Shown here one piece after another: positions 36,664-46,828 of a DNA stretch of 64,000 nt (its first letter is position 1; every line of letters starts with the position of its first letter). Source of the stretch: Gimesia maris (GTDB lineage Bacteria > Planctomycetota > Planctomycetia > Planctomycetales > Planctomycetaceae). The position numbers and the translations under genes were made by a program. Under the pieces are notes generated by a model. That model was not told the DNA's origin. It was given only the letters and a program-made list of their open reading frames with translations, and ran no database searches. Location of the stretch: the NCBI RefSeq assembly GCF_008298035.1, contig NZ_CP042910.1, positions 2,681,001-2,745,000 on the forward strand, in the 5' to 3' direction.

Positions 36664-39588
36664 CTATTTTCCCTCGAGTTCATCAATGGTTTTCAGAACA
36701 CTTTGCAGCTGTTTCTGATTTCCTGCCAGTGTTTCCTGTACCCCTGCCACCACATCGGCGGGGGCCCGATCGACAAAGTTTTTATTGGCCAGTTTCTTCT
36801 CACTGGCTTCGATATGTTTCTCGAGTTTTTCTGCTTCACCTCGCAGCCGTTCGAGTTCTGCTTCCAGATCGATGATGCCTTCCAATGCGATGAAACCGTC
36901 GACATCGTTGAGCGAAAACGTCGCAGACCCGCTGGGACGTTGGACGTCCGCGCCCGCTGATTCCAGCAATGTTTTCGCCAGGTTATCAAACTGTCCCGCC
37001 ACATTCTGCATGTCATCAGCCACGCTGGATTCGCAACGCAGAAAGAGTTGCAGTGGTACTGCCGGGGAAATTTTATAGACCGCGCGAATATTCCGTACGG
37101 CGACAATCATTTCCTGCAGACGTTCAAACCGTTTTTCCAGTTGTGGGTCCTGCCAGTCTTTTGGTGGCTCCGGCCAGGCGGCGATCATGATGCTTTCTGT
37201 CCCTGGTTCCGGCGTGAACAGTCCCCGTTCGGGAGCGATTTCATTCAATCGCTGCCAGAGTTCTTCGGTAATGAAGGGAACGAAGGGCTGCAGCAGGCGG
37301 AGCAGGGCATCGAGCACGCCGACGAGCACGCGCTGTGCTGCCGGTTTCTGTTCTTCATCCCACAGGCGGGGTTTGATCATTTCCAGGTACCAGTCGCAGA
37401 ACTCATTCCAGGTAAAGTCGCGAATGGCACGTGTGGCCACGTCGAACTGGTAGCGACTTAAGACGGTGGTCATCTCTTCGGCAACCGTAGAGAGTCGACT
37501 GAGAATCCAGCGGTCTTCCATCGTCAGATCGGACTCAGTAAGTGGAGCAGGGGTGTACCCTTCCAGGTTCAGCATGGCAAAGCGACTGGCGTTCCAGAGC
37601 TTGTTACAGAAGTTTCTGCCATACTCAAAACGCTCGCTGACAATGCGTGCCACCTTTTCGCTGGGATCCGGGTCGAACCAGGGGCTCGTGTACTGATACG
37701 ATTTTCCACTTTTAGGGAATTTGATCCGTGGCTTTTCACCGCCGGCAGGAATCGTTGTCTGATGCTCCAGAGTCTGGGGCACGACTTCACCGTTTTCCGG
37801 ATCTTCATAACCCACGGGCAGACGGACGTCCTGTGTTTCCCCTGCAAACGAGGCAATCGTGAAGCGGACTGCATCGACCCCGTACTTGTCGATCAGGTCC
37901 ATGGGATCAACGCCGTTCCCCTTGGATTTGGACATCGTCTGGCCGAAACCATCCAGAATTTTCGGATGGATACAGACATGTTTGAAAGGAATGTCTTCCA
38001 TGTTATACAAGCCGGTCAAGACCATGCGGGCGACCCAGAGTGTGATAATATCACGGCTGGTCACCAGCACGCTGCCTGGATAGAAATAATCGAGGTCCGG
38101 ATTCTTGTCGGGCCAGCCCAGTGTGGCATGTGGCCAGAGGGCACTGCTGAACCAGGTATCCAGAACGTCTTCATCCTGCATCAGCTTGTGAGCGGCTCCC
38201 AGTTCATCCCCGGTCAGGTCCGTCTCACTGCAGATCAGCCAGCAGGTGTCTTCATCGTCTCGGCGATAATCCACGTCATAACGATCGCCAAATGCCAGCT
38301 TCAGATCATCTTCAGAACAGGTGTCACAGTACCAGATGGGAATACGATGTCCCCACCAGAGTTGACGACTGATACACCAGTCCCGCTTTTCTTTGAGCCA
38401 GTCCAGGTACGTTTTGGAATAACGACTGGGAAAGAAACGCACACGCCCGTCTTCGACCGCATCGATGGCGGATTGTGCGAGGGTATCCATTTTCACGAAC
38501 CATTGATCGGACAGATAAGGTTCGATGGGAGTTTTTGATCGATCGCTGTGTTTGACAGGAATCTGGCGGTCTTCCACTGCAATAAAGAAACCCAGCTTGT
38601 CCATATCTTCCACGACTTTTTTACGAGCCGCGTAACGATCCAGGCCTTCATACTCGCCGGTCGCGTCGTTCATGGTCCCGTCCGGATTCAGAATATTGAT
38701 CTGCTCCAGATCATTTCGAAGTCCACAGGCGTAGTCGTTGGGGTCATGCGCGGGAGTCACTTTGACGGCTCCGGTCCCCAGATCTTTGTCTGCCAGCAAT
38801 GCATCCGCGATGATCGGGATTTCGCGCCCGTTTAAGGGAATGCGAACCAGTTTGCCGACCAGGTGTGTGTATCGTTCATCGGAAGGATGAACGCAAACCG
38901 CGGTATCGCCGAGCATGGTTTCGGGACGCGTGGTCGAAAATGAAATCCGTTCATCACTGTCGACAACCGGATACTGGAATGTCCAGAACTGCCCGGCAAT
39001 ATCTTCTGAAAAAACTTCATCGTCGGCCACAGCGGTCTGCAGGAACGGGTCCCAGTTGACCAGTCGTTTTCCACGATAGATGAGATCGTCGGAGAACAGT
39101 TTCAGAAAGGTACGGCGGACCGCTTTGGAACACATGTCATCCAGGGTAAACCGGGTGCGCTGCCAGTCGCAGCTGGCGCCCAGTTTTCTGAGCTGATTCA
39201 AAATGCGTTTTTCGTACTGATCTTTCCAGTCCCAGATCCGCTCGACCAGCGCTTCACGGCCGATGTCGTGGCGTGTCAGATTTTCCTCTTCCTTCATGCG
39301 GCGTTCTACAACTGCCTGGGTGGCAATGCCGGCATGATCGGTTCCGGGCATCCAGAGTGCTTCGTAGCCCTGCATACGCCGCCAGCGGGTGATCAGGTCC
39401 TGGACCGTCCCATTTAACGCATGTCCCATATGCAGTGCCCCGGTGACGTTGGGGAGCGGGATCATAATCGTGTGCTGTTCTTTTTCCGGGTCTGGTTCGG
39501 CGTGAAAGTAGCCTTTTTCTTCCCAGAACTGATACCACTTCTGTTGTGCACTTTCAGGGTTATACTGTTTCTCTAACGATTCGGTCAT
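36664..39588 (-). CDS. valS: Valyl-tRNA synthetase
   Basis: Charges tRNA-Val in the cytosol. Class-I motifs are clear: the HIGH equivalent ALHMGH at residues 51-56 after PLPNVTG, and the TMSKS loop at about 551-555 in GFGQTMSKSKGNGVDP. The editing domain lies between, around ETMLGDTAVCVHPSDERY. The anticodon-binding region follows, and the last 70 residues form the ValS coiled-coil arm (IDLEAELERLRGEAEKLEKHIEASEKK). The frame opens at 39687, but the ATG at 39588 (MTESLEKQYNPES) is the natural start for this family and gives the normal 974 residues. Repeat copy 3 lies 70 bases upstream of this start. Confidence 0.96.
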   Translation of the reverse strand: MTESLEKQYNPESAQQKWYQFWEEKGYFHAEPDPEKEQHTIMIPLPNVTGALHMGHALNGTVQDLITRWRRMQGYEALWMPGTDHAGIATQAVVERRMKEEENLTRHDIGREALVERIWDWKDQYEKRILNQLRKLGASCDWQRTRFTLDDMCSKAVRRTFLKLFSDDLIYRGKRLVNWDPFLQTAVADDEVFSEDIAGQFWTFQYPVVDSDERISFSTTRPETMLGDTAVCVHPSDERYTHLVGKLVRIPLNGREIPIIADALLADKDLGTGAVKVTPAHDPNDYACGLRNDLEQINILNPDGTMNDATGEYEGLDRYAARKKVVEDMDKLGFFIAVEDRQIPVKHSDRSKTPIEPYLSDQWFVKMDTLAQSAIDAVEDGRVRFFPSRYSKTYLDWLKEKRDWCISRQLWWGHRIPIWYCDTCSEDDLKLAFGDRYDVDYRRDDEDTCWLICSETDLTGDELGAAHKLMQDEDVLDTWFSSALWPHATLGWPDKNPDLDYFYPGSVLVTSRDIITLWVARMVLTGLYNMEDIPFKHVCIHPKILDGFGQTMSKSKGNGVDPMDLIDKYGVDAVRFTIASFAGETQDVRLPVGYEDPENGEVVPQTLEHQTTIPAGGEKPRIKFPKSGKSYQYTSPWFDPDPSEKVARIVSERFEYGRNFCNKLWNASRFAMLNLEGYTPAPLTESDLTMEDRWILSRLSTVAEEMTTVLSRYQFDVATRAIRDFTWNEFCDWYLEMIKPRLWDEEQKPAAQRVLVGVLDALLRLLQPFVPFITEELWQRLNEIAPERGLFTPEPGTESIMIAAWPEPPKDWQDPQLEKRFERLQEMIVAVRNIRAVYKISPAVPLQLFLRCESSVADDMQNVAGQFDNLAKTLLESAGADVQRPSGSATFSLNDVDGFIALEGIIDLEAELERLRGEAEKLEKHIEASEKKLANKNFVDRAPADVVAGVQETLAGNQKQLQSVLKTIDELEGK

Positions 39589-39657
39589 GATTTCGAGTTG
39601 GGTCTTGTGCTTTGAGGCATGGTTAAAGTGGAGAAATCGCTCTGCCACGAAATAGAG

Positions 39658-39744
39658 CGCATCACATTTAAGTATAGCGTCTCTCAATCTAATATACTCG
39701 GGCCAAACAGCCCTGGAAACGCTACAGTAAAACTGGACACTGTC
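39658..39744 (+). repeat. 87-bp structured dispersed repeat, copy 3
   Basis: Same boundaries as the others (CGCATCACATTTAA to ACTGGACACTGTC). The inner arms are changed to GGGC and GCCC, a paired substitution relative to GGTC/GACC in the other copies. The outer arms TAGCGTCTC and GAAACGCTA have one mismatch. It lies between valS and cimA, both on the minus strand, so it reads antisense to local transcription and may sit within or before the valS leader. Confidence 0.85.
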
Positions 39745-39881
39745 CAGCTGTTTTTCTGTTACTGAAACGAACTATACCAGTTCCGATATCGCAAAAACAG
39801 GCATGACGGGCATTGTTGAGGCTCTGAGATTTGAAATCCGGATTGGATTTCTGTTGATGGTTCCGTCTAACGGGACACGGG

Positions 39882-41456
39882 TCAGCTTAAAATAGTTCCC
39901 TCATCCTTGTAAAGCTTGTATTCGACGCTGTCTGCCAGAGCCAGCCAGCTGGCTTCGATGACATTTTCACTGACGCCGATACTGCTCCAGACCTTGTGTT
40001 CGTCACGGCTTTCAATCACCACCCTGACGCTGGCGGCTGTTCCCTCTGCGGAGTTGATCACGCGGACCTTGTAGTCCACCAGATGCATTTTTTCGAGAGC
40101 CGGGTAAGCAGGGCAGAGGGCTTTTCTGAGAGCGGTATCCAGGGCATTCACCGGACCGTCTCCTTCGCCCACCACGTGTTCCTGCTGGCCGTTGACGATC
40201 AGCTTGATGGTCGCTTCCGTGAGTGGCTCATGCGTATTGTCTGACTCGACATTCACACGGTAGTGGATCTTTTCAAAATGCGGTTTGAAGGTCCCGGCTA
40301 CTTTTTTCACGAGCAGATCAAACGACGCTTCCGCGGCTTCGAACTGGTAGCCTTCGTTTTCCAGGTCCTGCACTTTTTCGAGAATCCGCGTGAGCAGTTC
40401 CGGATCATTGTCCAGTTGCATCTTGGTCGTTTTGGCAACGATGTTGGAGCGACCTGACAGTTCGCTCACCAGCACTTTGCGTTCATTGCCGACAACTTCC
40501 GGTTCGATATGTTCGTAGCTGCGTGCGATACGGTTGACCGCGTGCACGTGCATGCCCCCTTTATGGGCAAACGCACTGCTGCCGACAAAAGGCTGGCCGG
40601 AGCGGAAATTCATGTTAGCCAGTTCGTAAACATAGCGTGAGAGTTCGGTCAGGTTATGGAGCTTATTGTCGAGCAGTACCGAGTAGCCTTCTTTTTTCGT
40701 GACCAGGTTGGCAATTACGCTGATCAGGTCAGCATTGCCACAACGTTCTCCGATGCCGTTGATGGTTCCCTGTACCTGGATGGCACCATGTTTGACGGCC
40801 GTCAGTGAATTGGCTGTTGCCAGATCGCAGTCGTTATGGCAGTGAATTCCCAGGGGAACGTTCACTTCAGAACGGACCAGGTCCACGTATTTCGTAATCA
40901 CTTCGGGCAGGCTGCCGCCGTTGGTATCGCAGGGAATGACGATGTCTGCCCCCGCGTCAGCAGCCGCTTTGATGGTTTTGAGTGCATATTCCGGGTTGGC
41001 GCGAAAGCCGTCGAAGAAATGTTCTGCGTCGTAGATGACTTCCCGTCCGCAGGATTTGATAAAGCCGACGGAATCGGCAATCATTGCCAGATTCTCTTCG
41101 AGCGAGACTCGAAGTACTTCGGTGACGTGCAGGTCCCAGGTTTTGCCGACGATGGTCACCACAGGAGCCCGTGAGTCACGCAGAGCCTGCATGCCGACAT
41201 CGTCTTTGGCTTCAATCTCTTTGCGGCGGGTCATGCCGAAGGCGGTCACTTTGGCGTGCTTCAGATCCATTTCCGCGACGCGCTGGAAATATTCAGTGTC
41301 TTTCGGATTCGAAAGGGGATAGCCGCCTTCAATGTAATCGAAGCCCATTTCATCGAGCTTTGCGGTAATCTGCAGTTTGTCCTCCAGTGAGAAGTTCACG
41401 CCTTCTCCCTGGCTGCCATCCCGCAAAGTGGTGTCATACATCTGAATTCGGGCCAT
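39882..41456 (-). CDS. cimA: (R)-citramalate synthase, CimA type
   Basis: Condenses pyruvate with acetyl-CoA to citramalate, opening the threonine-independent route to isoleucine. The DRE-TIM metallolyase barrel starts with [21 protein letters not shown] (7-27), whose Arg-Asp pair binds the keto acid and metal. The metal-binding [11 protein letters not shown] is near residue 205-215 and GERCGNADL near 235. The [14 protein letters not shown] motif is typical of the long CimA form and distinguishes it from LeuA. The C-terminal allosteric domain (after about 385) fits feedback by isoleucine, which is family knowledge. The start is the ATG at 41456. No ilv or leu genes are adjacent. Confidence 0.92.
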   Translation of the reverse strand: MARIQMYDTTLRDGSQGEGVNFSLEDKLQITAKLDEMGFDYIEGGYPLSNPKDTEYFQRVAEMDLKHAKVTAFGMTRRKEIEAKDDVGMQALRDSRAPVVTIVGKTWDLHVTEVLRVSLEENLAMIADSVGFIKSCGREVIYDAEHFFDGFRANPEYALKTIKAAADAGADIVIPCDTNGGSLPEVITKYVDLVRSEVNVPLGIHCHNDCDLATANSLTAVKHGAIQVQGTINGIGERCGNADLISVIANLVTKKEGYSVLLDNKLHNLTELSRYVYELANMNFRSGQPFVGSSAFAHKGGMHVHAVNRIARSYEHIEPEVVGNERKVLVSELSGRSNIVAKTTKMQLDNDPELLTRILEKVQDLENEGYQFEAAEASFDLLVKKVAGTFKPHFEKIHYRVNVESDNTHEPLTEATIKLIVNGQQEHVVGEGDGPVNALDTALRKALCPAYPALEKMHLVDYKVRVINSAEGTAASVRVVIESRDEHKVWSSIGVSENVIEASWLALADSVEYKLYKDEGTILS

Positions 41457-41848
41457 CGTGGGGGCTTTCTTTCTGTTTAATTAAGAAATCACTCTTGTTG
41501 CGTCTGCTGTTATTCTTTTCAGGCGTTACCGGGGCAGTGCTTGATTCGTCCTGGTCTACATAACAAAAAAACCTCAGGTTGTGACCTGAGGTTATGAAAA
41601 TCTGTTAAATTGGTAATGATCCTCAAGTCATTGGGAGTCTGAAATTTCGCAAATAATAATAATGTCGCTGATGCGGACCATATTTGAGACAGACAACATA
41701 GACCAGAGAGCCTTCCTCTTGATTTGATACGATTGATAACTGACAGTCGATGGAAAGATCATAAGCAGCAGGGGAGTATGAGTCAAACGAAAAGCCGATT
41801 TCGCCCTGTTTTCAGGTCAGATTCTCAGCGAAGCAGGGGGGTAGATGC
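41457..41848. other. Intergenic region between ftsK and cimA
   Basis: About 390 bases containing the ftsK-side terminator (41565-41593). The part from 41600 to 41848 shows only low-complexity stretches and short frames with no support. The promoter for cimA should lie just right of 41457; I cannot point to a convincing one. Confidence 0.45.
41565..41593 (-). terminator. Intrinsic terminator on the minus strand, downstream of ftsK
   Basis: AACCTCAGG and CCTGAGGTT pair perfectly around a six-base loop. Read on the minus strand, the stem is followed by a run of seven T (the A-run at 41565-41571). It lies about 255 bases after the ftsK stop and before cimA. Confidence 0.85.
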
Positions 41849-44149
41849 TCAAACGAACTCTTCTTCGTATTCTTCTTCCCCTAAATCGTCCTCGAACTGG
41901 TTTGCCTTCACGGCTTCCCACTCATCGAGTGTGTACAAGACTTCACGTGCCTGCGAGCCGTTATATTCACCCACGATGCCATCTTCAGCCATATAGTCTA
42001 TCAACCGGGCACCACGACCGTAGCCGACTCCCAAAGCACGCTGCAGCAGTGAAACGGAACCGCGACCTTCACGAATGACGACTTCAACGGCTTCTTCGTA
42101 CAGGCTGTCTTCTTTACGGTCCGATTCGCCGCCATTATTTTTCTTGGAATTGGCTGCGGTGATTTGAGCCAGTTCCGGACTGTATTCAGGTGCCATGTCA
42201 CTGAAGAAGTCAATCACGCGTTCGATTTCCTCGTCACTGACATACGCGCCCTGGGCCCGTGTCAGTTTACTGGTCCCAGGTGCCAGATACAGCATGTCAC
42301 CGTTGCCGAGCAGGGCGTCTGCACCGTTTTCATCCAGAACCACACGACTGTCGCCGCGACTGGCCACCTGGAATGAAACGCGGGCAGGCAGGTTGGATTT
42401 AATCAGACCGGTAATCACGTCAACCGTTGGTTTCTGAGTTGCCAGCACCAGGTGGATTCCGACAGCACGAGATTTCTGAGCCAGGCGAATAATATGTGCT
42501 TCCACGTCTTTACCAGAGGTCATCATCATGTCGGCAATTTCATCGGCGACGATCACGATCGAAGGCATTTTTTCCGGCATCTGCAATGCTTCTTCCGATT
42601 CAGGATCGATTCCAGCCAGATCCAGAACTTTATCCTTACCCAGTTTGTTGAAGCTTTCGATGTTTCTGGAGCCGCAGCGGGCAAGCAGGTCGTAGCGTTC
42701 TTCCATCTTGTCGACGGCCCACGCCAGCACGGCTTCCGCTTTTTTCATATCGGTGATCACCGGATGCATCAGATGGGGGATGCGTTTGTAGCCGCTTAAC
42801 TCCACCATCTTCGGATCGATCATCAGCATTTTGACTTCGTTGGGCGTGCGGGTCATCAACAGTGACAGAATCAGTGTATTCAGACAGACACTTTTCCCGG
42901 TTCCGGTTCGACCGGCAATCAACAGGTGAGGTAATTTGGCCAGATCGGCAGTCAGAGGATGTCCGCTGACATCTTTCCCCATGAACAGGGGAATGCGACT
43001 TTTTTCTGTTTCGTCAGAGCAGGCTTCGATCAGTTCTTTCAGACGGACCATGACCTGTTTGTCGTTGGGAACTTCCACGCCGACCGTGTTTTTTCCGGGA
43101 ATGGAAGGCACTACTCGCACGGAAGGCACACGTAAAGCGACTGCCAGATCGTGAGCCAGCGCGGTAACTTTGGCCACCCGCAGTCCGGGTTTCAGATCCA
43201 GTTCGAACAGTGTTAAGACAGGGCCGGTATCGATTTCGGAGACCTGGATATCAAGACCAAAATCAGCGAACGTGTTTTCCAGAACTTCGGCCGCTTCTTC
43301 CGCTTTTTTGGCTAACAACTCAAACGGGAAGTCTTCCGCATCTTCCAGCAGGTCTAACCCGGGCAGCTTATAGGAGCTGTTTTTTTTTTGCTCGATTGGC
43401 TGAGTCTGTCGCGCCACGCGAATTCCCGCCGGCGGATTGACTTTGATCGGCTTGCGTTTTTTAGGCTTTACTTTCGCTTTGGGAACGGCGACGACTTCTT
43501 CTTCGTATTCGTCTTCCTCTTCAGCGACAATTTCTTCTTCCTCTTCATACTCTTCTTCGTCTGCTTCTTCTTCAGTTTCATCCACTTCAGCCGATTCACG
43601 ACTCAAGGCTTTGAAAGGAAAGGTGAGGCAGGAAAAGAAGAGACGTACCGGCAGCGTATCTGCTGTCAGCAACAGTCCAGCCAGAAACATCGAGGTCAGC
43701 AGAATCAGCGATCCAGCAACCGAAAATCGGGTTTCCAGCAGAGAAAAACCGAGTGCACCAATATACCCACCACTGCCAATCAGTGGTGTCGCACTGTTTT
43801 GTCCCAGCATCATCTGGCTGACAATACAGGCTGAAATCAGAATCAGACTCAGGCCGATGAGTTCCACCAGAACTCCGGAAGTTTCCTGTCGCGAGAACAT
43901 TCGCATATCGACTACGATTAATGCCAGGAAAATTCCCCAGGCACCGATACCGAAACCGGTACGCAGGTAATGGGCAATCTGAGCGCCGGAGTCACCACAC
44001 AGGTTTTGTGCGACATCACGGACAGGGTAGACGAGTTGCGCAGGAGGATCGGCGGGGTCGTAACTGAACAGACTCAGTCCAAGAAAGACTGTCGCTGCCA
44101 GTAATCCCAGCGCGATTAAATCTGTTTTGAACCGTTGAATGTCGATCAT
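41849..44149 (-). CDS. ftsK: DNA translocase FtsK/SpoIIIE
   Basis: Septal DNA pump that moves chromosome ends during division and usually activates XerCD at dif. About four transmembrane segments occupy residues 10-175. A highly acidic linker (runs of Glu, Asp and Val) spans about 190-235. The motor has Walker A GRTGTGKS at 413-420, Walker B IVIVADEIADMMM near 530, and ATQKPTVDVITG. The C-terminal gamma winged-helix that reads KOPS sites is present (GRGSVSLLQRALGVGYGRGARLIDYMAEDGIVG), and the end is an acidic tail (EDDLGEEEYEEEFV). I use the ATG at 44149; a TTG at 44158 is the alternative. Many planctomycetes lack FtsZ yet keep FtsK, so its role here is likely chromosome resolution. Confidence 0.93.
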   Translation of the reverse strand: MIDIQRFKTDLIALGLLAATVFLGLSLFSYDPADPPAQLVYPVRDVAQNLCGDSGAQIAHYLRTGFGIGAWGIFLALIVVDMRMFSRQETSGVLVELIGLSLILISACIVSQMMLGQNSATPLIGSGGYIGALGFSLLETRFSVAGSLILLTSMFLAGLLLTADTLPVRLFFSCLTFPFKALSRESAEVDETEEEADEEEYEEEEEIVAEEEDEYEEEVVAVPKAKVKPKKRKPIKVNPPAGIRVARQTQPIEQKKNSSYKLPGLDLLEDAEDFPFELLAKKAEEAAEVLENTFADFGLDIQVSEIDTGPVLTLFELDLKPGLRVAKVTALAHDLAVALRVPSVRVVPSIPGKNTVGVEVPNDKQVMVRLKELIEACSDETEKSRIPLFMGKDVSGHPLTADLAKLPHLLIAGRTGTGKSVCLNTLILSLLMTRTPNEVKMLMIDPKMVELSGYKRIPHLMHPVITDMKKAEAVLAWAVDKMEERYDLLARCGSRNIESFNKLGKDKVLDLAGIDPESEEALQMPEKMPSIVIVADEIADMMMTSGKDVEAHIIRLAQKSRAVGIHLVLATQKPTVDVITGLIKSNLPARVSFQVASRGDSRVVLDENGADALLGNGDMLYLAPGTSKLTRAQGAYVSDEEIERVIDFFSDMAPEYSPELAQITAANSKKNNGGESDRKEDSLYEEAVEVVIREGRGSVSLLQRALGVGYGRGARLIDYMAEDGIVGEYNGSQAREVLYTLDEWEAVKANQFEDDLGEEEYEEEFV

Positions 44150-44628
44150 GCTGACCAACCTGCAAATCTATGTAAGAAATTTCGGGTTGTGTATTCAAAG
44201 GAGAATCAACGGCGCGCAAAGCGGACGCAAAATAATGATTACTTTTTTTGTGGGGATTGACCAGAAAATTTGTTCGAGTGAAAAATAGTTCCCGTCTGCG
44301 ATGAAAACCCAAGAACATCAACAGACGGGAATATTTTCACGACCAGTGTCTCAATGGGGGGGCATTGAGACGTACCAAACAAAAGTATGGATTCATAAAA
44401 ATGTTGATTTCCTTAACTACTCAAACCTATCACACAAACGGAGGGCGGGTCGAAAAAACTCATCAAACGATGTTGTGTTTTAGCCACATGCGATCGTGCG
44501 ATTCGGGTTAGAACAGTCAGCGGAAGTTATCAGGAACACGTCGTGCCGACTGTAACGGTTGCGCGGGATTGACAGGTTCTGGCCTGTCTCCCGGTTTATC
44601 GCAGTAGACGTGTGAGAAGGGCGACCGG
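44150..44628. other. Intergenic region upstream of ftsK with two perfect hairpins
   Basis: About 480 bases between coaB and ftsK (both minus strand). At 44348-44371 GTCTCAATG pairs with CATTGAGAC around a loop of six G (six C on the minus strand). At 44289-44331 TTCCCGTCTG pairs with CAGACGGGAA around 23 bases. On the minus strand the second stem is followed by CTATTTTT, so it could terminate transcription from coaB. The rest shows no gene. Confidence 0.55.
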
Positions 44629-45255
44629 TTATCTGCCTGCCAGATGCTGCTGGATCCATTCGATCAGCGAATCTGCGACCTGGGTCTTTTCGCCCGAGTA
44701 AGTCGCGACAATCTCCTGGCTCTGGTCGATCACTTCCACGAAGTTTTCTGAGGAGCCGATGGCGCTCACACTGTTAAGCACGATGGCATCGCATTTTTTG
44801 CTGTAGAGTTTGCGAACGGCGTTAAAGCGGGCATCCTGCGATTCCAGCGCGAAGCCCATCACCCAGCGATTCCCTTTCTGGGATCCCAGTTCTGCCAGAA
44901 CGTCGATCGTTTCTATCAGTTCCAGGGTAATCGCCTCGCCGGTTTTAGCGATTTTGCCGGGTTTACGGGTTTTGATCCGATAGTCACAGACCGCGGCAGT
45001 ACCAATCACACCATCACAGTTTGGGAACAGTTTTTCGCATTGCGCGAACATCTCGTCCGTCGTTTCAACCTGGTAAAGCTCGCAGCCGGCGGGGGGAGCA
45101 ATAGTGACCGGGCCTGAAACCAGCGCAACTTCATGACCGGCGGCAATGGCGGAGCGGGCTAAAGCATATCCCATCTGTCCGCTGCTGGCGTTGGACAGGT
45201 AGCGAACATCATCCAGGTATTCTCGTGTGGGGCCGGCTGTGATCAGGATTCGCAT
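44629..45255 (-). CDS. coaB: Phosphopantothenate-cysteine ligase (CoaB), stand-alone
   Basis: Joins 4'-phosphopantothenate to cysteine, the second of the paired steps of coenzyme A synthesis. The domain begins with the nucleotide-binding ILITAGPTREYLDDVRYLSNASSG, continues with LVSGPVTIAPPAG and VIGTAAVCDYR, and holds KIAKTGE and WVMGFALESQD, all CoaB hallmarks. At 208 residues it is the ligase domain only; in E. coli and most bacteria this is fused behind CoaC. Here coaC is a separate gene 50 bases upstream. I use the ATG at 45255; a TTG at 45270 is possible. It appears to be the last gene of the tpiA-to-coaB run. Confidence 0.9.
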   Translation of the reverse strand: MRILITAGPTREYLDDVRYLSNASSGQMGYALARSAIAAGHEVALVSGPVTIAPPAGCELYQVETTDEMFAQCEKLFPNCDGVIGTAAVCDYRIKTRKPGKIAKTGEAITLELIETIDVLAELGSQKGNRWVMGFALESQDARFNAVRKLYSKKCDAIVLNSVSAIGSSENFVEVIDQSQEIVATYSGEKTQVADSLIEWIQQHLAGR

Positions 45256-45305
45256 TGGAGGATCATTCAATGGATGAGTTCGAAGCAGGGCAGAGCAGAT
45301 TCGAA

Positions 45306-45866
45306 TTACCCCAGTAGTTCTTCAATTCGGGTTAAAATCTCTGCCGGTTCTGCCATCCGTCCTTTTCCGATCACGCCACAACTCAACCAGCCTTCGCCTG
45401 GTTCTACGATCTGAATTCCGTCTGCCTTTATCTGTTCCAGATTGCGCTGAACCGAGGCCTTGGCCCACATGTCAGCGTTCATCGCCGGTGCCAGCAGGAT
45501 GGGAGCAGTGCAGGTCAGCGTGAGCGTGGCTAGCAGATCATCCGCGAAACCATGCGCCATCTGGGCCATCACGTTTGCAGTGGCGGGCGCGATGACAAAC
45601 AGTTCGGCTCTTCTGACCAGGCCAATATGCTCTCCCTGAAAATGTTCACGGGGAGCAAACCCGTCCTGGTAGACCGGGCGGCCGGTGAGGGCTTCAAATG
45701 TGGTCGCGCCTATGAATTTCTGCGCGGCTTGTGTCATCACCACGCTGACGGCTGCCCCTTTTTGAACCAGTTTGCTGGCCAGGTCAGCCGTCTTGTATGC
45801 GGCAATTCCTCCAGAAACACCTAATAGGATTTCGCGCCCCTGCATGGGTTGGTTTCCGGTGCTCAT
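45306..45866 (-). CDS. coaC: Phosphopantothenoylcysteine decarboxylase (CoaC), stand-alone
   Basis: FMN-dependent decarboxylase giving 4'-phosphopantetheine. The flavoprotein start is [22 protein letters not shown]. The active-site histidine is H80 in [12 protein letters not shown], the substrate motif is PAMN at 127-130 in [11 protein letters not shown], and the catalytic cysteine is C163 in [16 protein letters not shown]. At 186 residues it is the decarboxylase domain alone. It lies between rpoZ and coaB, 17 bases after rpoZ, so it is almost certainly co-transcribed with both. Confidence 0.92.
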   Translation of the reverse strand: MSTGNQPMQGREILLGVSGGIAAYKTADLASKLVQKGAAVSVVMTQAAQKFIGATTFEALTGRPVYQDGFAPREHFQGEHIGLVRRAELFVIAPATANVMAQMAHGFADDLLATLTLTCTAPILLAPAMNADMWAKASVQRNLEQIKADGIQIVEPGEGWLSCGVIGKGRMAEPAEILTRIEELLG

Positions 45867-45883
45867 GGTACTGAATCGGTGTG

Positions 45884-46145
<262 letters not shown>

Positions 46146-46162
<17 letters not shown>

Positions 46163-46760
46163 TAATTTCTAGCTCCCGTTGTTTCAGGATGGTGCCGATT
46201 TCTGTGACAGCACGTTCCAGATCGTCATTGATAATGACATGACTATAATATTGGGCCTGCTCCAGTTCTTTGCGAATTGTTGCCAGCCGTTTTTCGATCA
46301 CTTCTTCTGATTCGGTTCCCCGATTGCGGATTCGTTTCTCGTATTCTTCATCGGAGGATGTTCTGACAAAGAGCGTAATGGTCTGGGGGAACTGTTTTTT
46401 CAGTTTCAGGGTTCCCTGCACATCAATTTCCAGAAAAGGCCAGCCCCCCTGTTTCGCTGCCCGGTCCACTTCTGATTTTAACGTTCCATACCAGTATCCC
46501 AACCCATGAACCTGTTCACATTCAAGGAATTCGTTATTTTCCTGTCGTTTTTCAAATTCTTCCGTTGTCAGAAAATAGTAATCTTTGCCGTCCACTTCCC
46601 CTTTTCGGCGAGGACGCGTTGTGGCCGAGATCGCTTTGATCAGTTTGACCGGTGTTTCCTGCATCAGTCGATTAACAATGGTTGTTTTCCCGCTGGCGGT
46701 CGGGCCGGAGAGCACAACAATCGGTATGTCCGGTGGGATACAGGCTTGGGGTTCAGACAC
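46146..46760 (-). CDS. gmk: Guanylate kinase
   Basis: Phosphorylates GMP to GDP. The P-loop is GPTASGKT at residues 19-26 (the family more often has GPSGVGKS). The GMP-binding segment [19 protein letters not shown] lies near 47-65, and [17 protein letters not shown] follows with the usual glutamate and tyrosine. The lid region is [21 protein letters not shown]. Length is normal (204). It lies between yicC and rpoZ, overlapping rpoZ by 17 bases. Confidence 0.93.
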
Positions 46761-46828
46761 TTGGTAAAGCTCCAGAGTAATCGTTGTGTGGTCTCTGTAT
46801 TCAATCTCAGGAGATCAATAATTCTATA

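Noticed and set aside
43437-43970. Long frame opposite ftsK (177 residues, Ser-rich)
   Set aside because: It is the antisense of the acidic Glu/Asp linker of FtsK; the serine runs come from reversed GAA/GAG codons.
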